Positions 34,520-44,393 of a DNA stretch of 64,000 nt are shown piece after piece. The stretch covers positions 186,001-250,000 of the forward strand of contig CAJTFG010000002.1 of NCBI GenBank assembly GCA_910575705.1. The letters are read 5' to 3'. The translations under genes and the position numbers were made by a program. The notes beneath the pieces are model-generated. The model was given only the letters and a program-made list of their open reading frames with translations. It made no database searches and was not told the origin of the DNA. Within the stretch, counting starts at the first letter, position 1. Each line of letters begins with the position of its first letter. The DNA is from Erysipelotrichales bacterium (GTDB lineage: Bacteria; Bacillota_I; Bacilli_A; Erysipelotrichales; Erysipelotrichaceae).

Positions 34520-36370
34520 ATGCCAAAAACACAGCATAGAAAAGGAAACAGGAGACCGTCGAATAATAATCGTTATAAGAATAATAATAATTCGGTACCG
34601 AAGAAGCGTGAAGAGGTAAAAGAACTGGTTTATCATGGACCGATGAGTGTCGGAGAGCTGGCGGCTGCGCTGAACCGCAATGCCAGTGAGATCATAAAAC
34701 TGCTGTTTATGATGGGAACGATGGTTACTATAAATTCAACGCTGGATGATGAAAACATCGAGCTTGTCTGCATGGAGTTCAATGTAGAATGCCGTAAGGA
34801 GATCATCATTGAAGAAGATGATTTAGAGGAACTCATGAACGAGGAAGAGGATGAAGCTCTGTTAAAAAGCCGTCCACCGGTAATTACGATCATGGGACAT
34901 GTCGACCATGGAAAGACGACGCTTCTGGATACGATTCGTAAGACGCATGTAACAGAGGGGGAATTCGGCGGCATCACCCAGCATATCGGGGCATATCAGG
35001 TAAATGTCAGTGGAAAATTGGTTACTTTTTTAGATACGCCGGGTCATGAGGCTTTTACGGCTATGCGTGCCCGCGGAGCTAAGGTTACCGATGTTGTCGT
35101 CATCGTGGTAGCTGCCGATGACGGTGTTATGCCACAGACGATGGAAGCGATCGACCATGCGAAGGCAGCTGGTGTTCCGGTTATTGTAGCTGTGAATAAG
35201 ATCGACAAAGCAGAAGCCAATCTGGACCGTATTATGGGCGAGATGAGCGATCATGGTATGATGCCGGAAGAATGGGGCGGTGATACGATCTTTACGAAGA
35301 TCTCCGCAAAATTCGGAGACGGTGTTCCGGAATTGCTGGAAACGATTCTGGTATTGAGCGAAGTAGAGAATTTCCGTGCCAACCCGAATAAAATGGCAAG
35401 CGGAACGGTTATTGAGGCTAAACTTGATAAAGGGCGAGGCCCGGTGACGACATTGCTCGTACAAAGCGGAACGCTGCATACGGGAGATGCGGTCGTTGTC
35501 GGAACTGCCTTCGGGCGTGTCCGTAAGATGGTGGATGACCGTGGACGAGAGATCAAAGAAGCTCGTCCTTCTACTCCGGTAGAGATTATCGGATTGAACG
35601 ATGTTCCGATCGCCGGAGATGTGTTTAAGGCATATGATCATGAAAAGAAAGCTCGCCAGATTGCGGAAACACGTCTTTCTAAGCGCATTGATCAGGAACG
35701 CAATGCTAGCTCCGCTATGTCATTGGATGATTTGGCCCGTCAGATCGAACAAGGGGAAGTTCAGGACATCAACGTCATTATCAAAGCCGATGTACAAGGA
35801 TCCGCAGAAGCGGTAAAAGCAAGCATGGAAAAACTGGATGTCGATGGTGTTCGCGTCAATGTCATCCGTTCTCAGGCTGGTGGAATAACAGAGTCCGATA
35901 TCATGTTAGCCAGTGCATCCAAGGCGGTAATTTACGGTTTTAATGTGCGGCCTAACGCCATGGTTCGTAAAAAGGCGGAAGAAGAAGGTGTGGACATTCG
36001 CCTGCATAATATCATCTATAAGGCATTGGAAGAGATGGAAAGCGTAATGAAGGGAATGCTGGCACCGGTATACGAGGAAGTCGTGATCGGTCAGGCCAAT
36101 GTTCGTCAATTGTATAAGGTATCCAAGATCGGTACGATTGCAGGATGTATGGTAACAGACGGTAAACTGAAAGCGGAATGCAATATTCGTCTGATTCGCG
36201 ACGGTGTCGTTGTATATACGGGACGTCTTGCTTCTTTACGCCGCTATGAAAATGATGTGAAGGAAGTCCAAAACGGCTTTGACTGCGGGTTGACGATCGA
36301 GAATTACAATGATATCAAGGTAGACGATATTATTGAAGCTTATGAAGATCAACAGGTAGAAGCGGTATAA
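34520..36370 (+). CDS. infB: Translation initiation factor IF-2
   Basis: IF-2 is the GTPase that brings fMet-tRNA to the 30S subunit and promotes subunit joining. The 616-residue protein is on the short side because its N-terminal domain is reduced (a basic start, [15 protein letters not shown], then one IF2_N motif). The G domain follows: GHVDHGKTT (about 127-135), DTPGHE and NKID, then domains II, III and C2. ATG 34520 follows AAGGATAGGTG. It is the fifth gene of the rimP operon. Confidence 0.97.
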   Translation: MPKTQHRKGNRRPSNNNRYKNNNNSVPKKREEVKELVYHGPMSVGELAAALNRNASEIIKLLFMMGTMVTINSTLDDENIELVCMEFNVECRKEIIIEEDDLEELMNEEEDEALLKSRPPVITIMGHVDHGKTTLLDTIRKTHVTEGEFGGITQHIGAYQVNVSGKLVTFLDTPGHEAFTAMRARGAKVTDVVVIVVAADDGVMPQTMEAIDHAKAAGVPVIVAVNKIDKAEANLDRIMGEMSDHGMMPEEWGGDTIFTKISAKFGDGVPELLETILVLSEVENFRANPNKMASGTVIEAKLDKGRGPVTTLLVQSGTLHTGDAVVVGTAFGRVRKMVDDRGREIKEARPSTPVEIIGLNDVPIAGDVFKAYDHEKKARQIAETRLSKRIDQERNASSAMSLDDLARQIEQGEVQDINVIIKADVQGSAEAVKASMEKLDVDGVRVNVIRSQAGGITESDIMLASASKAVIYGFNVRPNAMVRKKAEEEGVDIRLHNIIYKALEEMESVMKGMLAPVYEEVVIGQANVRQLYKVSKIGTIAGCMVTDGKLKAECNIRLIRDGVVVYTGRLASLRRYENDVKEVQNGFDCGLTIENYNDIKVDDIIEAYEDQQVEAV

Positions 36371-36382
36371 TACGGTGATGTT

Positions 36383-36724
36383 ATGACATTGAAAGCAGAT
36401 AGGATAAGCGGTATCATTCAGAAGGAAGTTTCTGAGATTATTCAGTTTTCTTTGAAAGATCCCAAAGTAGGGTTTATTACGATAACGGATGTTCGTGTGA
36501 CGAATGATTTATCGATTGCTAAGATATACGTTTCTTTCCTCGGACAGGATGCCCGTAAGGAAGCGGGAATGAAAGCGCTGGAACGTTCAAAGGGATTTAT
36601 CCGCAGTGAGCTCGCGAAGAGAATGAGCATTCGCAAGGTGCCTTCTTTAGTGTTTTTGGCAGACGATTCGTTGGAAAAAGGAAATAAGATCGAAAAGATT
36701 ATCGCAGATATTCATTCAAAATAA
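36383..36724 (+). CDS. rbfA: Ribosome-binding factor A
   Basis: RbfA is a late 30S assembly and cold-adaptation factor. The 113-residue protein has the KH-like core with EIIQFSLKDPKVGFITITDV and SIAKIYVSFLG. It follows infB by 12 bases and ends with the operon's terminator. Confidence 0.95.
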   Translation: MTLKADRISGIIQKEVSEIIQFSLKDPKVGFITITDVRVTNDLSIAKIYVSFLGQDARKEAGMKALERSKGFIRSELAKRMSIRKVPSLVFLADDSLEKGNKIEKIIADIHSK

Positions 36725-36726
36725 GG

Positions 36727-36753
36727 AGAGCAGGCAAATGCCTGCTCTTTGTT
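36727..36753 (+). terminator. Terminator of the rimP-rbfA operon
   Basis: AGAGCAGGC (36727-36735) pairs with GCCTGCTCT (36740-36748), loop AAAT, then TTGTTT. Confidence 0.75.
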
Positions 36754-36755
36754 TA

Positions 36756-37382
36756 TCATTTAGGATCTATGGGACGATGTTGATAATAATAAACCGCAAG
36801 CTGTGTGCGATCCCGAAGTTCCAGCTTATCTAAAATGATACTGAGATAATTACGGACAGTTCCTTCACTGAGAAATAAGGTTTCTGCGATTTCTTTATTA
36901 TTCAAGCCTTTTGCGACTAATATGGTAATTTCCATCTCTCGGCTGTTTAAATTATCGATGGGAAAAGATTCCTTTTGCCTCCACAGATCAGGAATGCGAG
37001 TGATGATTTCCGTATTAAATACATTTTGTCCCATATAAACAGCTTCCAAAGCCGGAAGTATGCAATCGTAATTCTGTTTCAGGATATATCCTTTTACCCC
37101 CATCTGTAAAGCCTTGATGATATATTCGTCATCACGAAAGGTCGTCAAAAACAAAATTCTCGCTTGGGGAAAGGAGGAGAGGATCTGCTTGCTGGCATCT
37201 ACACCGTTTATCGTTTCCATACGTATATCCATCAGCAGGATGTCGGGGCGGTGCTGTTCATAGAGCTTTATAGCTTCCGCCCCGTTATTTCCAGTCGCAC
37301 ACACGTGGATCCCCTTTGACGAAAGAATCGTTTTTAACGAGCTGCAAACGAGCTTGTCGTCGTCAATGATGATGATTTTCAT
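36756..37382 (-). CDS. NarL/LuxR-family response regulator
   Basis: This 208-residue regulator has a receiver domain with acidic pocket D7-D9 and phospho-acceptor D52 (LLMDIRM), and a C-terminal LuxR-type helix-turn-helix (SREMEITILVAKGLNNKEIAE). ATG 37382 follows AAGGAGGTGCGCC. The gene overlaps the 3' end of its kinase by about 20 bases. With the divergent three-gene ABC exporter it has the layout of LnrK of Bacillus, so it probably activates the exporter in response to a membrane-active compound. Confidence 0.92.
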   Translation of the reverse strand: MKIIIIDDDKLVCSSLKTILSSKGIHVCATGNNGAEAIKLYEQHRPDILLMDIRMETINGVDASKQILSSFPQARILFLTTFRDDEYIIKALQMGVKGYILKQNYDCILPALEAVYMGQNVFNTEIITRIPDLWRQKESFPIDNLNSREMEITILVAKGLNNKEIAETLFLSEGTVRNYLSIILDKLELRDRTQLAVYYYQHRPIDPK

Positions 37383-38442
37383 GGCGCACCTCCTTAGGAA
37401 TGGTAATAAAGATCTCAAAGCCGTTTTTCGTATTGCATCGGAAATAACCATGCATTTCCTGTACGCGGCTGCGCATGCTTTTTAATCCGATTCCTTCATT
37501 TGATATATGGATGTCACTACCGTTATCGCGTATGATCAGCTGATAGAAGACAGGCTGTTCTCTCAGCAGAATCTCTGCGGTATCGGCATTGGAATGTTTT
37601 ATGATGTTGTTCATCGCTTCTTTGACGATAGAGATGATGTGAAAGGTATGATTATCCGGAAGGTAACTGGCGATATCGTATGTGAGGGTAATTGGACATT
37701 TTGCGAATGCTTGAGTGAGTTTTTGAAGTTCTGATTCCAGATCGATTGATTCCTTATACATATCATGAATGCTTCGCCGTATGGAATCAAGACCGGTGGT
37801 CAGTGTTTTTTTAATGTCTTGCAGAGGTTCTATGAGCGTTGACTGTTCATTGATCGTCTGCAATGCCCCGATTTGCAGAAGAGAACTGGATAAGAGATGT
37901 CCCACGGTATCGTGAATATCCGTTGCAATGCGGTTTCGTTCATGTAGGATCGCGATATGTATTTCCTGATTTTGACGAATCATGAGCTCTTTGTTTTTTT
38001 GTGTCACGAGGATGTTCAGCTCCTCGGTAGCGTCTCTTTGTATCTGATAGGCTTTTTGCAGCTGCTGAGAACGTGTTGATTTTTGTTTTAGTATGACAGC
38101 GGGGAAAAAGGACAGTGCCACGATGATAATGGTAAGCGGGTGTTGGAATATCTGCACGAGTATCGGTAGCAACAGAAGTCCGGATAGCAAAGCCTGTTTT
38201 GGCAAAAACCAGTCATACATCAAAATGGGAAGATAATATAGGAATTGGATGTTGCTGGCGGAGAAGAAGAGGTATAGAACTAATAAAACGGTGTTTTCCG
38301 TTCTTGCAGGGTAAAGATAGCGAAAGCCGCTGATACAGATGGCCGACAGCAATGGTACGATGCTGAAATGGGTAAAGGAGAAAGAAAAGTTGATTAGCAG
38401 ACAAATGCTTAAAAGAATAAATTTATCGGATAAATATGCCAT
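37363..38442 (-). CDS. NarL-type sensor histidine kinase (DesK/LnrJ-like)
   Basis: This 359-residue kinase has several N-terminal hydrophobic segments (residues 1 to about 120) with almost no extracellular domain, then the HisKA_3 dimerisation helix with phospho-acceptor H177 in RIATDIHDTVGHLL and a HATPase domain (EAMNNIIKHSNA, IRDNG, EGIGLKSM). Kinases with few external residues typically sense events in the membrane or work with a transporter. ATG 38442 follows AAAGGAGACC. It is translated before the response regulator in the same message. Confidence 0.92.
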   Translation of the reverse strand: MAYLSDKFILLSICLLINFSFSFTHFSIVPLLSAICISGFRYLYPARTENTVLLVLYLFFSASNIQFLYYLPILMYDWFLPKQALLSGLLLLPILVQIFQHPLTIIIVALSFFPAVILKQKSTRSQQLQKAYQIQRDATEELNILVTQKNKELMIRQNQEIHIAILHERNRIATDIHDTVGHLLSSSLLQIGALQTINEQSTLIEPLQDIKKTLTTGLDSIRRSIHDMYKESIDLESELQKLTQAFAKCPITLTYDIASYLPDNHTFHIISIVKEAMNNIIKHSNADTAEILLREQPVFYQLIIRDNGSDIHISNEGIGLKSMRSRVQEMHGYFRCNTKNGFEIFITIPKEVRHENHHH

Positions 38443-38516
38443 ATATTGGTCTCCTTTGTCGAGATAAATTTTATCATGTCTGAGCGATGACAACAATATA
38501 GAAATAGGAAAAACTC

Positions 38517-38530
38517 ATGACAATTGTCAT
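38517..38530. promoter_or_regulatory. Palindromic candidate operator of the response regulator
   Basis: ATGACAATTGTCAT is a perfect 14-base palindrome in the 163-base region between the kinase and the ABC genes. A further half-site ATGACAA begins 30 bases earlier at 38487, about three helical turns away on the same face. NarL-family regulators bind inverted repeats of this size, so it is a plausible site for autoregulation and exporter control. Confidence 0.5.
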
Positions 38531-38605
38531 TCTCGTTTGTTCATTTTATCACTATAAAAAAAGAGGGCTTCTCTTTATAATAATGTCAGTGAAGGAGGTA
38601 TTTGT

Positions 38606-39538
38606 ATGATCATTCAGATAGATAATTTGGTAAAGCGCTATAAGAGCTTGATTGCTTTGGATCACTTTCATCTGGAAGTGGAAGAAGGAGAGATACTGGG
38701 ATTGTTAGGACCCAATGGCAGCGGCAAGACCACTGCTATCAACTGCATGCTGTCGCTTTTAAAGTATGATAAGGGGAGCATTCGCATATTCGGCCGTGAT
38801 ATGACGGCGGAAAGCTATGATATTAAGCGAAATATCGGCATCGTCATGCAAAATGTAGCGGTTTTTGATACGCTGAGCGTAGAAGAGAATATCGCCTATT
38901 TCTGCAGTTTGTATATCAAAGACAGGTGGCTTTGCAAACAATATGTAGAAGAGGCGATCCGTTTTGTTGAATTGCAGGAATATCGGAAATTTCGTCCATC
39001 TAAACTGAGTGGGGGATTGCGACGTCGTCTGAATATTGCCTGCGGGATCGCACATAAGCCCAAGCTCGTCATATTGGATGAGCCGACGGTAGCGGTGGAT
39101 CCGCAGAGCCGTAATAAGATTCTGGAAGGTATCCGTAAGTTGAATCAACAAGGGGCCACGATCATTTATACAACTCATTATATGGAAGAGGTTGAACAGA
39201 TCTGTACGAGGATCGTTATCCTTGATAAGGGAAAACAGATTGCGGAAGGAACGGCTGAACAATTGAAAGCGATGATCACCTTAAAAGAGAAGATCGATAT
39301 TGAACAGATCGCATTAGACGAACGTCAGCTGCAGGCGATACGGGAACTTGCCAATGTCTTTGATGTTGTGTATAACCAATCGCATTTGCAAGTGAAGTTT
39401 ACGAAGGGAAAGCAAAACCTTATGAACCTCTTGGATTATCTGAAACAGGAAGATGTGCCATTTGGGAAGGTGTATTCTCAGTTGCCGACGTTGAATGATG
39501 TCTTTTTGGAGATTACAGGCAAGGGACTGCGTGACTAG
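38606..39538 (+). CDS. ABC exporter ATP-binding protein (LnrL-like)
   Basis: This 310-residue ATPase has Walker A GPNGSGKTTA (about 35-44), the signature LSGGLRRRLN, Walker B LVILDEPT, and a C-terminal extension of about 90 residues usual in drug and lantibiotic exporters. It is the first gene of a three-gene exporter, with AAGGAGG before its ATG. The two permeases follow directly. The family exports hydrophobic or membrane-active molecules; the actual substrate cannot be read from sequence. Confidence 0.93.
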   Translation: MIIQIDNLVKRYKSLIALDHFHLEVEEGEILGLLGPNGSGKTTAINCMLSLLKYDKGSIRIFGRDMTAESYDIKRNIGIVMQNVAVFDTLSVEENIAYFCSLYIKDRWLCKQYVEEAIRFVELQEYRKFRPSKLSGGLRRRLNIACGIAHKPKLVILDEPTVAVDPQSRNKILEGIRKLNQQGATIIYTTHYMEEVEQICTRIVILDKGKQIAEGTAEQLKAMITLKEKIDIEQIALDERQLQAIRELANVFDVVYNQSHLQVKFTKGKQNLMNLLDYLKQEDVPFGKVYSQLPTLNDVFLEITGKGLRD

Positions 39539-39552
39539 AAAGGAAGAGGTGT

Positions 39553-40671
39553 ATGAATGTATTTAAATATTGCTTTTTGGCTACGATGAGAGGGAAAACA
39601 CTGCTTTTTTGGAATTTGATCTTTCCGATTATCCTTTCTACTTTTTTCGGATTGACGCTTCCGAATGCCTATAAGACGGAAACGTATGAAACGATTCCTA
39701 TCGCTGTTATAGATAATGAAGCTTTTAAAGAGGATATATCGTTTCGAGAAACGCTTGCGGCGGTAGAACATTTAAACGAACCGATGTTCAAGATAACTTA
39801 TACTTCTCTTGAGGAAGCCGGTGATCTGCTGGAAAGCAAAGAGATAGCGGGGATCATTGAAAAGAAAGATACGTTTCATATATATGTAAAAGAAAAGGGA
39901 ATCCAACAGACCATCCTTCAGTCTTTCATGGATACGTATATGCAGACAGACAGTCAGTTAACAAGACTGCTGCAGGATACGGACAGAAACAAGATCATGG
40001 AAAGCATACGGGCAGATGTATCGTATATTGCGGCTGAGCGGCAAAACGATCAAGAGTTAAGCAGTGTATTTTTCTTTACTATCATTGCCATGTGCTGTTT
40101 ATACGGTGGCTTTATTTCTTTGAATATCATTCAGAAGGTACAGGCGAATCAGTCGGATCTAGGGGCGCGGAATGCTGTTTCTCCTTTTTCAAAAACAAAA
40201 ATGCTTCTGATAAGTTTCTTGATCTCTTACAGTATTGATTTTGTCATATTGATGATCATGATGGGGTATATAACCTTTATATTAGGTATAGACTTTGGAA
40301 CTTATACGGGTTATATCCTTCTTTGTATCGCTGTCGGTATATTGGCAGGGAACAGCTTGGGTACTCTAATCGGTGTATCCATCGTAAAAAAGGAACATAC
40401 GAAGATTGCCATTCTAACATCAGTTACCTTGTTTTTATCCATGTTGAGCGGGATGATGTTCATTCAGATGAAATACTTTATCGATACGTATCTGCCGGTC
40501 ATCAGCAGGATCAATCCCGCCAATATGATTACGGATGCTTTGTATTCGCTTTATTACTATGGGGTCTGTGAGCGCTATTTTATGAACTTGGCTTCACTTT
40601 TGGTATTTGCGATCTTCTGTTATACACTTTCTTACCGGATGATAAGGAGGAAGCAATATGCAAGTATTTAG
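39553..40671 (+). CDS. ABC-2 type permease (LnrM/N-like)
   Basis: This 372-residue permease has an N-terminal membrane helix (about 18-38), an external alpha/beta region (about 40-165) and five to six further helices, the ABC2_membrane_3 pattern. GAAAGGAAGAGG precedes the ATG. It overlaps the second permease by 14 bases, so the two are probably made in equal amounts and form a heterodimer. Confidence 0.88.
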   Translation: MNVFKYCFLATMRGKTLLFWNLIFPIILSTFFGLTLPNAYKTETYETIPIAVIDNEAFKEDISFRETLAAVEHLNEPMFKITYTSLEEAGDLLESKEIAGIIEKKDTFHIYVKEKGIQQTILQSFMDTYMQTDSQLTRLLQDTDRNKIMESIRADVSYIAAERQNDQELSSVFFFTIIAMCCLYGGFISLNIIQKVQANQSDLGARNAVSPFSKTKMLLISFLISYSIDFVILMIMMGYITFILGIDFGTYTGYILLCIAVGILAGNSLGTLIGVSIVKKEHTKIAILTSVTLFLSMLSGMMFIQMKYFIDTYLPVISRINPANMITDALYSLYYYGVCERYFMNLASLLVFAIFCYTLSYRMIRRKQYASI

Positions 40672-41854
40672 ACTATATTTTAAAGTACTGCGCCAGATGT
40701 TTCGATCCATCATGTTGTATATCCTTACTTTTTCGTTTATATTTATCGCCTTTATGCTGTATTATCGACAAGATGGATCACAGCAGGAGTATGCATCGGT
40801 AAAAGCAAAGGTAGCCGTACTGGATTATGATCATTCCAAGCTCAGTGAAGAACTTGTCGATTTCTTAAACCGGGAGATGGAAGTGGTGACGATAGAAAAT
40901 GATGAGGAAGCCTTGCGAGAGGCTTTGTTTTTTGATCAGATCCATCTTGCGGTTACAGTGCCGAAAGGGTTTGAAGATGATTTCCGCAAGCATGAGGCGC
41001 AGTTGGATACGCAGATGAAGCCAGATGCTGTCTATGGCTTTTTAGCACAGCATAAGATTACTTCGTATTTGGATAAGGTTCGTGTTTATATGGACTGTTC
41101 GCCACAGAAGGATTTTTTTGAAATCGATAGCTTCGTTCAAGAGGATCTGCAGCAGAGTGCATCGGTATCTTTGTATGAAAAAGGCAGTTCCTTTCATGAA
41201 AGCGAGCAATTTGAAAGGAATTCGCTTACGACATTTTTCAATTATCTGACCTATATGTTTTTAGCGATTGTCGTATTGTCGGTAGGAATGGTCATGGGAG
41301 AATTCAATAGGGTAGAAGTACGCATGCGCAATATCGTTTCTCCACTGCATTCGATATCGTATAACTTGCAGCTTTTGTTAGCTAATCTTTGTTTTTGCAT
41401 AGGCTTATGGCTCTTCTTCTTGATCCTTATCTTTCTTATCTTACCTGCTGCGATGAAAACGATGGAAGGATTTCTATATGCCTGCAATTCCCTTGTTTTC
41501 ATGATCGTCTGCCTGGGGTTATCTTATTTGATAGCTGCGCTGTTCAGCAATGTCCGTCATTCGGAAGATGCGATCAACGGTATCGCCAATATCATCTCAC
41601 TTGGTTCCAGCTTTTTATGCGGCGCCTTTGTACCGCAGGCGATATTGAGCAGTGACGTTCTGATGGCAGCCAGTTTTACACCGGCATATTGGTATATTCG
41701 CTTTAATAATGAAGTATCTGCATTATCCGCACATGCAACGGAAGCGATCGGTAGTTTATTGGGATACATGGGGATCGAGATCTTATTCGGGATCACCTTT
41801 GTCGTTCTTGCTATGGCGGTAACTAAGAGCAAGCGAAGTTCTAAAGAATTGTAG
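40658..41854 (+). CDS. ABC-2 type permease, second subunit
   Basis: This 398-residue protein has the same architecture as the preceding permease: helix at about 15-35, external domain to about 200, then a helical bundle with GMVMGEFNRVEVRMRNIVSP in the usual cytoplasmic loop. The start lies inside the upstream gene and follows AAGGAGGAAG. It completes the exporter unit, which ends at a bidirectional terminator. Confidence 0.88.
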   Translation: MQVFRLYFKVLRQMFRSIMLYILTFSFIFIAFMLYYRQDGSQQEYASVKAKVAVLDYDHSKLSEELVDFLNREMEVVTIENDEEALREALFFDQIHLAVTVPKGFEDDFRKHEAQLDTQMKPDAVYGFLAQHKITSYLDKVRVYMDCSPQKDFFEIDSFVQEDLQQSASVSLYEKGSSFHESEQFERNSLTTFFNYLTYMFLAIVVLSVGMVMGEFNRVEVRMRNIVSPLHSISYNLQLLLANLCFCIGLWLFFLILIFLILPAAMKTMEGFLYACNSLVFMIVCLGLSYLIAALFSNVRHSEDAINGIANIISLGSSFLCGAFVPQAILSSDVLMAASFTPAYWYIRFNNEVSALSAHATEAIGSLLGYMGIEILFGITFVVLAMAVTKSKRSSKEL

Positions 41855-41863
41855 GATATAAAG

Positions 41864-41891
41864 AAAAACCGATTTTCAAAATCGGTTTTTT
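41864..41891. terminator. Bidirectional terminator between ABC exporter and P-type ATPase
   Basis: AAAAACCGATTTT and AAAATCGGTTTTTT form a long stem with A-run on the left and T-run on the right, overlapping the end of the ATPase gene. Confidence 0.85.
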
Positions 41892-44250
41892 AATTCTTTG
41901 TGATATTTTCTAATTTTTCTTTTAGCGGAACCAATGTATTGCCGATCCGATAGATGATATCCATGATGAAAGGAATAGCAATGCCGCCCCCGATTAAAAA
42001 CATCGTTTGCAGAAAGTTCAGCGGGTACAGCATAAACAATTCATGTCCGAATACGATTGCGGTAAAGAAAAGAACGGTCATGGAAAGGAAGATTAACATT
42101 CTCTTCTTTGTAAAAGGAGTACATACGCGGTGTAATACGATCAGTCCGCTGATACCCGTGAGGATGACGCACATGGTCGATGTTGCCTCATCACTGAAGG
42201 TAAAGAGAAACCGTAGGATATTGACATAGAGGATACTGAGAATAACCGTAAGAGCGCCGGGAAAGGCACGGGTAAGAACATTGATCAGGAAATTGCCTTC
42301 TACGCGGTTGTAGTTGTTTTCCAGAGCCAAGAAAAAGGAAGGAACACCGATCGTCAATGTAGATATTAATGTGAGCTGGATCGGTGCATAAGGATATTTG
42401 GCACTTAAAAACAAGGTAAGGATAGACAGTAGGACGGAATATGTAGTTTTCACTAGAAAAAGGGAAGATGCACGCTGAATGTTATTGATGACCCGTCGTC
42501 CTTCTGCGACGATATATGGGACGTTGGCAAAGTTGCTGTCTAAAAGGACGAGATTTGCGACATTTTTTGCGGTTTCACTGCCGCTCGCTACGGCGATAGA
42601 GCAATCTGCTTCTTTCAATGCCATAACATCATTGACACCGTCTCCGATCATAGCAGTAACGTGTCCCTGTTCTTTTAAACAGCATATCATCTGTTTCTTT
42701 TGTTCCGGTGACACCCGGCCGAAGATCGTGTAGCGGCGAACCGCGTCGTTTATATCTTCCTCCTTTAAGGTAGATGCATCAATGTAACGGTCGCAGTTGT
42801 TTATCCCTGCTTTTCTGGCGATCTCATGTACGGTAGCCGGATCATCGCCGCTGATCACTTTGATATCTACCCTTTGCTTTTTGAAGTAATCCAGAGTAGA
42901 TATTGCTTCTTCACGGACAGGATCGCTTAAGGATAGGAAAGCGACTGCCCGAGCATCATCGGGGATCTTTCCATCCTTAATCATAGCGCTGCTGTAGGCG
43001 AGTGTAAGGATACGGTAACCGCGCTCTGCTTCCTGATGCATGGTTTTAAGGATATCTTTATCACTGTGTGCACAAACGAAACGATAAGCACCGAGGATAT
43101 ACGTTCCTTCGTTTTCAAAACTGACCGCGCTCAACTTGCGGGCACTGGAGAAGGGAATTTTAACAACTGGGACCATGGAGGTATCCTTTTCGATATAGCT
43201 GCGGATAGCATAAGAAGTGGAATTTTCATCGGCCAGATGATGCACTAAATTGGAAATTGCTTTTTGATGATCGTTTCCATCGAGGCTGACGATGCTTTCT
43301 ACCTGCATCTCTCCTTTGGTGATCGTACCGGTTTTGTCCAGACACAGCGTATCGACACGAGCGAGCGTTTCAATGCAATAAAGCTCCTGTACGAGTGTTT
43401 TGCGTTTTGCCAGATGAATCGTTCCGACCGCCAATGCAACGCTTGTCAGCAACACGAGACCTTCGGGGATCATACCGATCAGAGCGGCGACGGTAGCCAA
43501 TACCGATTCCTGAAATGTATACTCCTGAAAATGGTATTGTTTTAAAAACAGCAGGATCCCTAACGGAATAATGATGATACCGATGGATTTGATGATGAAA
43601 TTAATGGAATCACGGAGCTGCGATTTGTGTTTTTTCTGCACTTTCACATCACACATGATTGTCTGTGCGTAATTGTCTTTCCCGACATGCTCGATTTGCA
43701 AGACACCGTTTCCGCTTATGACAAAGCTGCCGGAATACAGCGCATCGCCCGGCTGTTTGGATATGATATCGGATTCTCCTGTGACAAGTGCTTCGTTTAC
43801 TTCCAGCCTACCATCTTTCAAAATGGAGTCGCAGCATACTTGTGAGCCGCTCTTTACGAGCATGATATCGTCTAAGACGAGTTCATTCATATGTAATGTG
43901 CATTCTTTTCCATCGCGTATGACCGTTGCGGTAGGCTCTGTGATCAGGGATAATTTGTCGAGTATTCTCTTAGAGCGTATTTCCTGTATGATTCCGATGA
44001 TGATATTGCATAGGATCGTACCTAAAAAAAGGAGATTTTTCCATGAACCGATATAAATGATCATTCCTGCCAGCACGATATTGATAAGGTTGAACAGTGT
44101 CAGCAAGTTATCTTTTAAGATCGTCTGATAGGATTTTGTAAGCCGAGGGATTTCCTCGTTGTACAGATGGTTTCTTTTGCGTTCTTCTACTTGCGAACTT
44201 TGCAACCCTTTTTTTATATCGGGAGTATAGCGTACCGGCTGCTGCGGCAT
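41890..44250 (-). CDS. P-type cation-transporting ATPase (CtpE/Exp7-like)
   Basis: This is a 786-residue P-type ATPase. Seen are the actuator motif VTGESD, the transmembrane-4 segment GMIPEGLVLL, the phosphorylation motif LCLDKTGTIT, the nucleotide-domain region, the hinge MIGDGVND, and C-terminal helices. The IPEGL sequence and domain order fit the CtpE/Exp7 group, linked to calcium uptake in mycobacteria; magnesium or calcium are both possible here. There are no heavy-metal-binding domains or CPx motif. It is a single-gene unit. Confidence 0.88.
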   Translation of the reverse strand: MPQQPVRYTPDIKKGLQSSQVEERKRNHLYNEEIPRLTKSYQTILKDNLLTLFNLINIVLAGMIIYIGSWKNLLFLGTILCNIIIGIIQEIRSKRILDKLSLITEPTATVIRDGKECTLHMNELVLDDIMLVKSGSQVCCDSILKDGRLEVNEALVTGESDIISKQPGDALYSGSFVISGNGVLQIEHVGKDNYAQTIMCDVKVQKKHKSQLRDSINFIIKSIGIIIIPLGILLFLKQYHFQEYTFQESVLATVAALIGMIPEGLVLLTSVALAVGTIHLAKRKTLVQELYCIETLARVDTLCLDKTGTITKGEMQVESIVSLDGNDHQKAISNLVHHLADENSTSYAIRSYIEKDTSMVPVVKIPFSSARKLSAVSFENEGTYILGAYRFVCAHSDKDILKTMHQEAERGYRILTLAYSSAMIKDGKIPDDARAVAFLSLSDPVREEAISTLDYFKKQRVDIKVISGDDPATVHEIARKAGINNCDRYIDASTLKEEDINDAVRRYTIFGRVSPEQKKQMICCLKEQGHVTAMIGDGVNDVMALKEADCSIAVASGSETAKNVANLVLLDSNFANVPYIVAEGRRVINNIQRASSLFLVKTTYSVLLSILTLFLSAKYPYAPIQLTLISTLTIGVPSFFLALENNYNRVEGNFLINVLTRAFPGALTVILSILYVNILRFLFTFSDEATSTMCVILTGISGLIVLHRVCTPFTKKRMLIFLSMTVLFFTAIVFGHELFMLYPLNFLQTMFLIGGGIAIPFIMDIIYRIGNTLVPLKEKLENITKN

Positions 44251-44393
44251 ATCATCACCTCTTTTATTATTATAACAATTTTCTTACGGCTTTACCTTAC
44301 ATTTCCGTAATTTTTATAAGGGATAAGCACAGGAAACCGAAAGTTTGCGCATATCTTGGAAATCCTTCACATATTCTTTAATGAGGTAGATAC

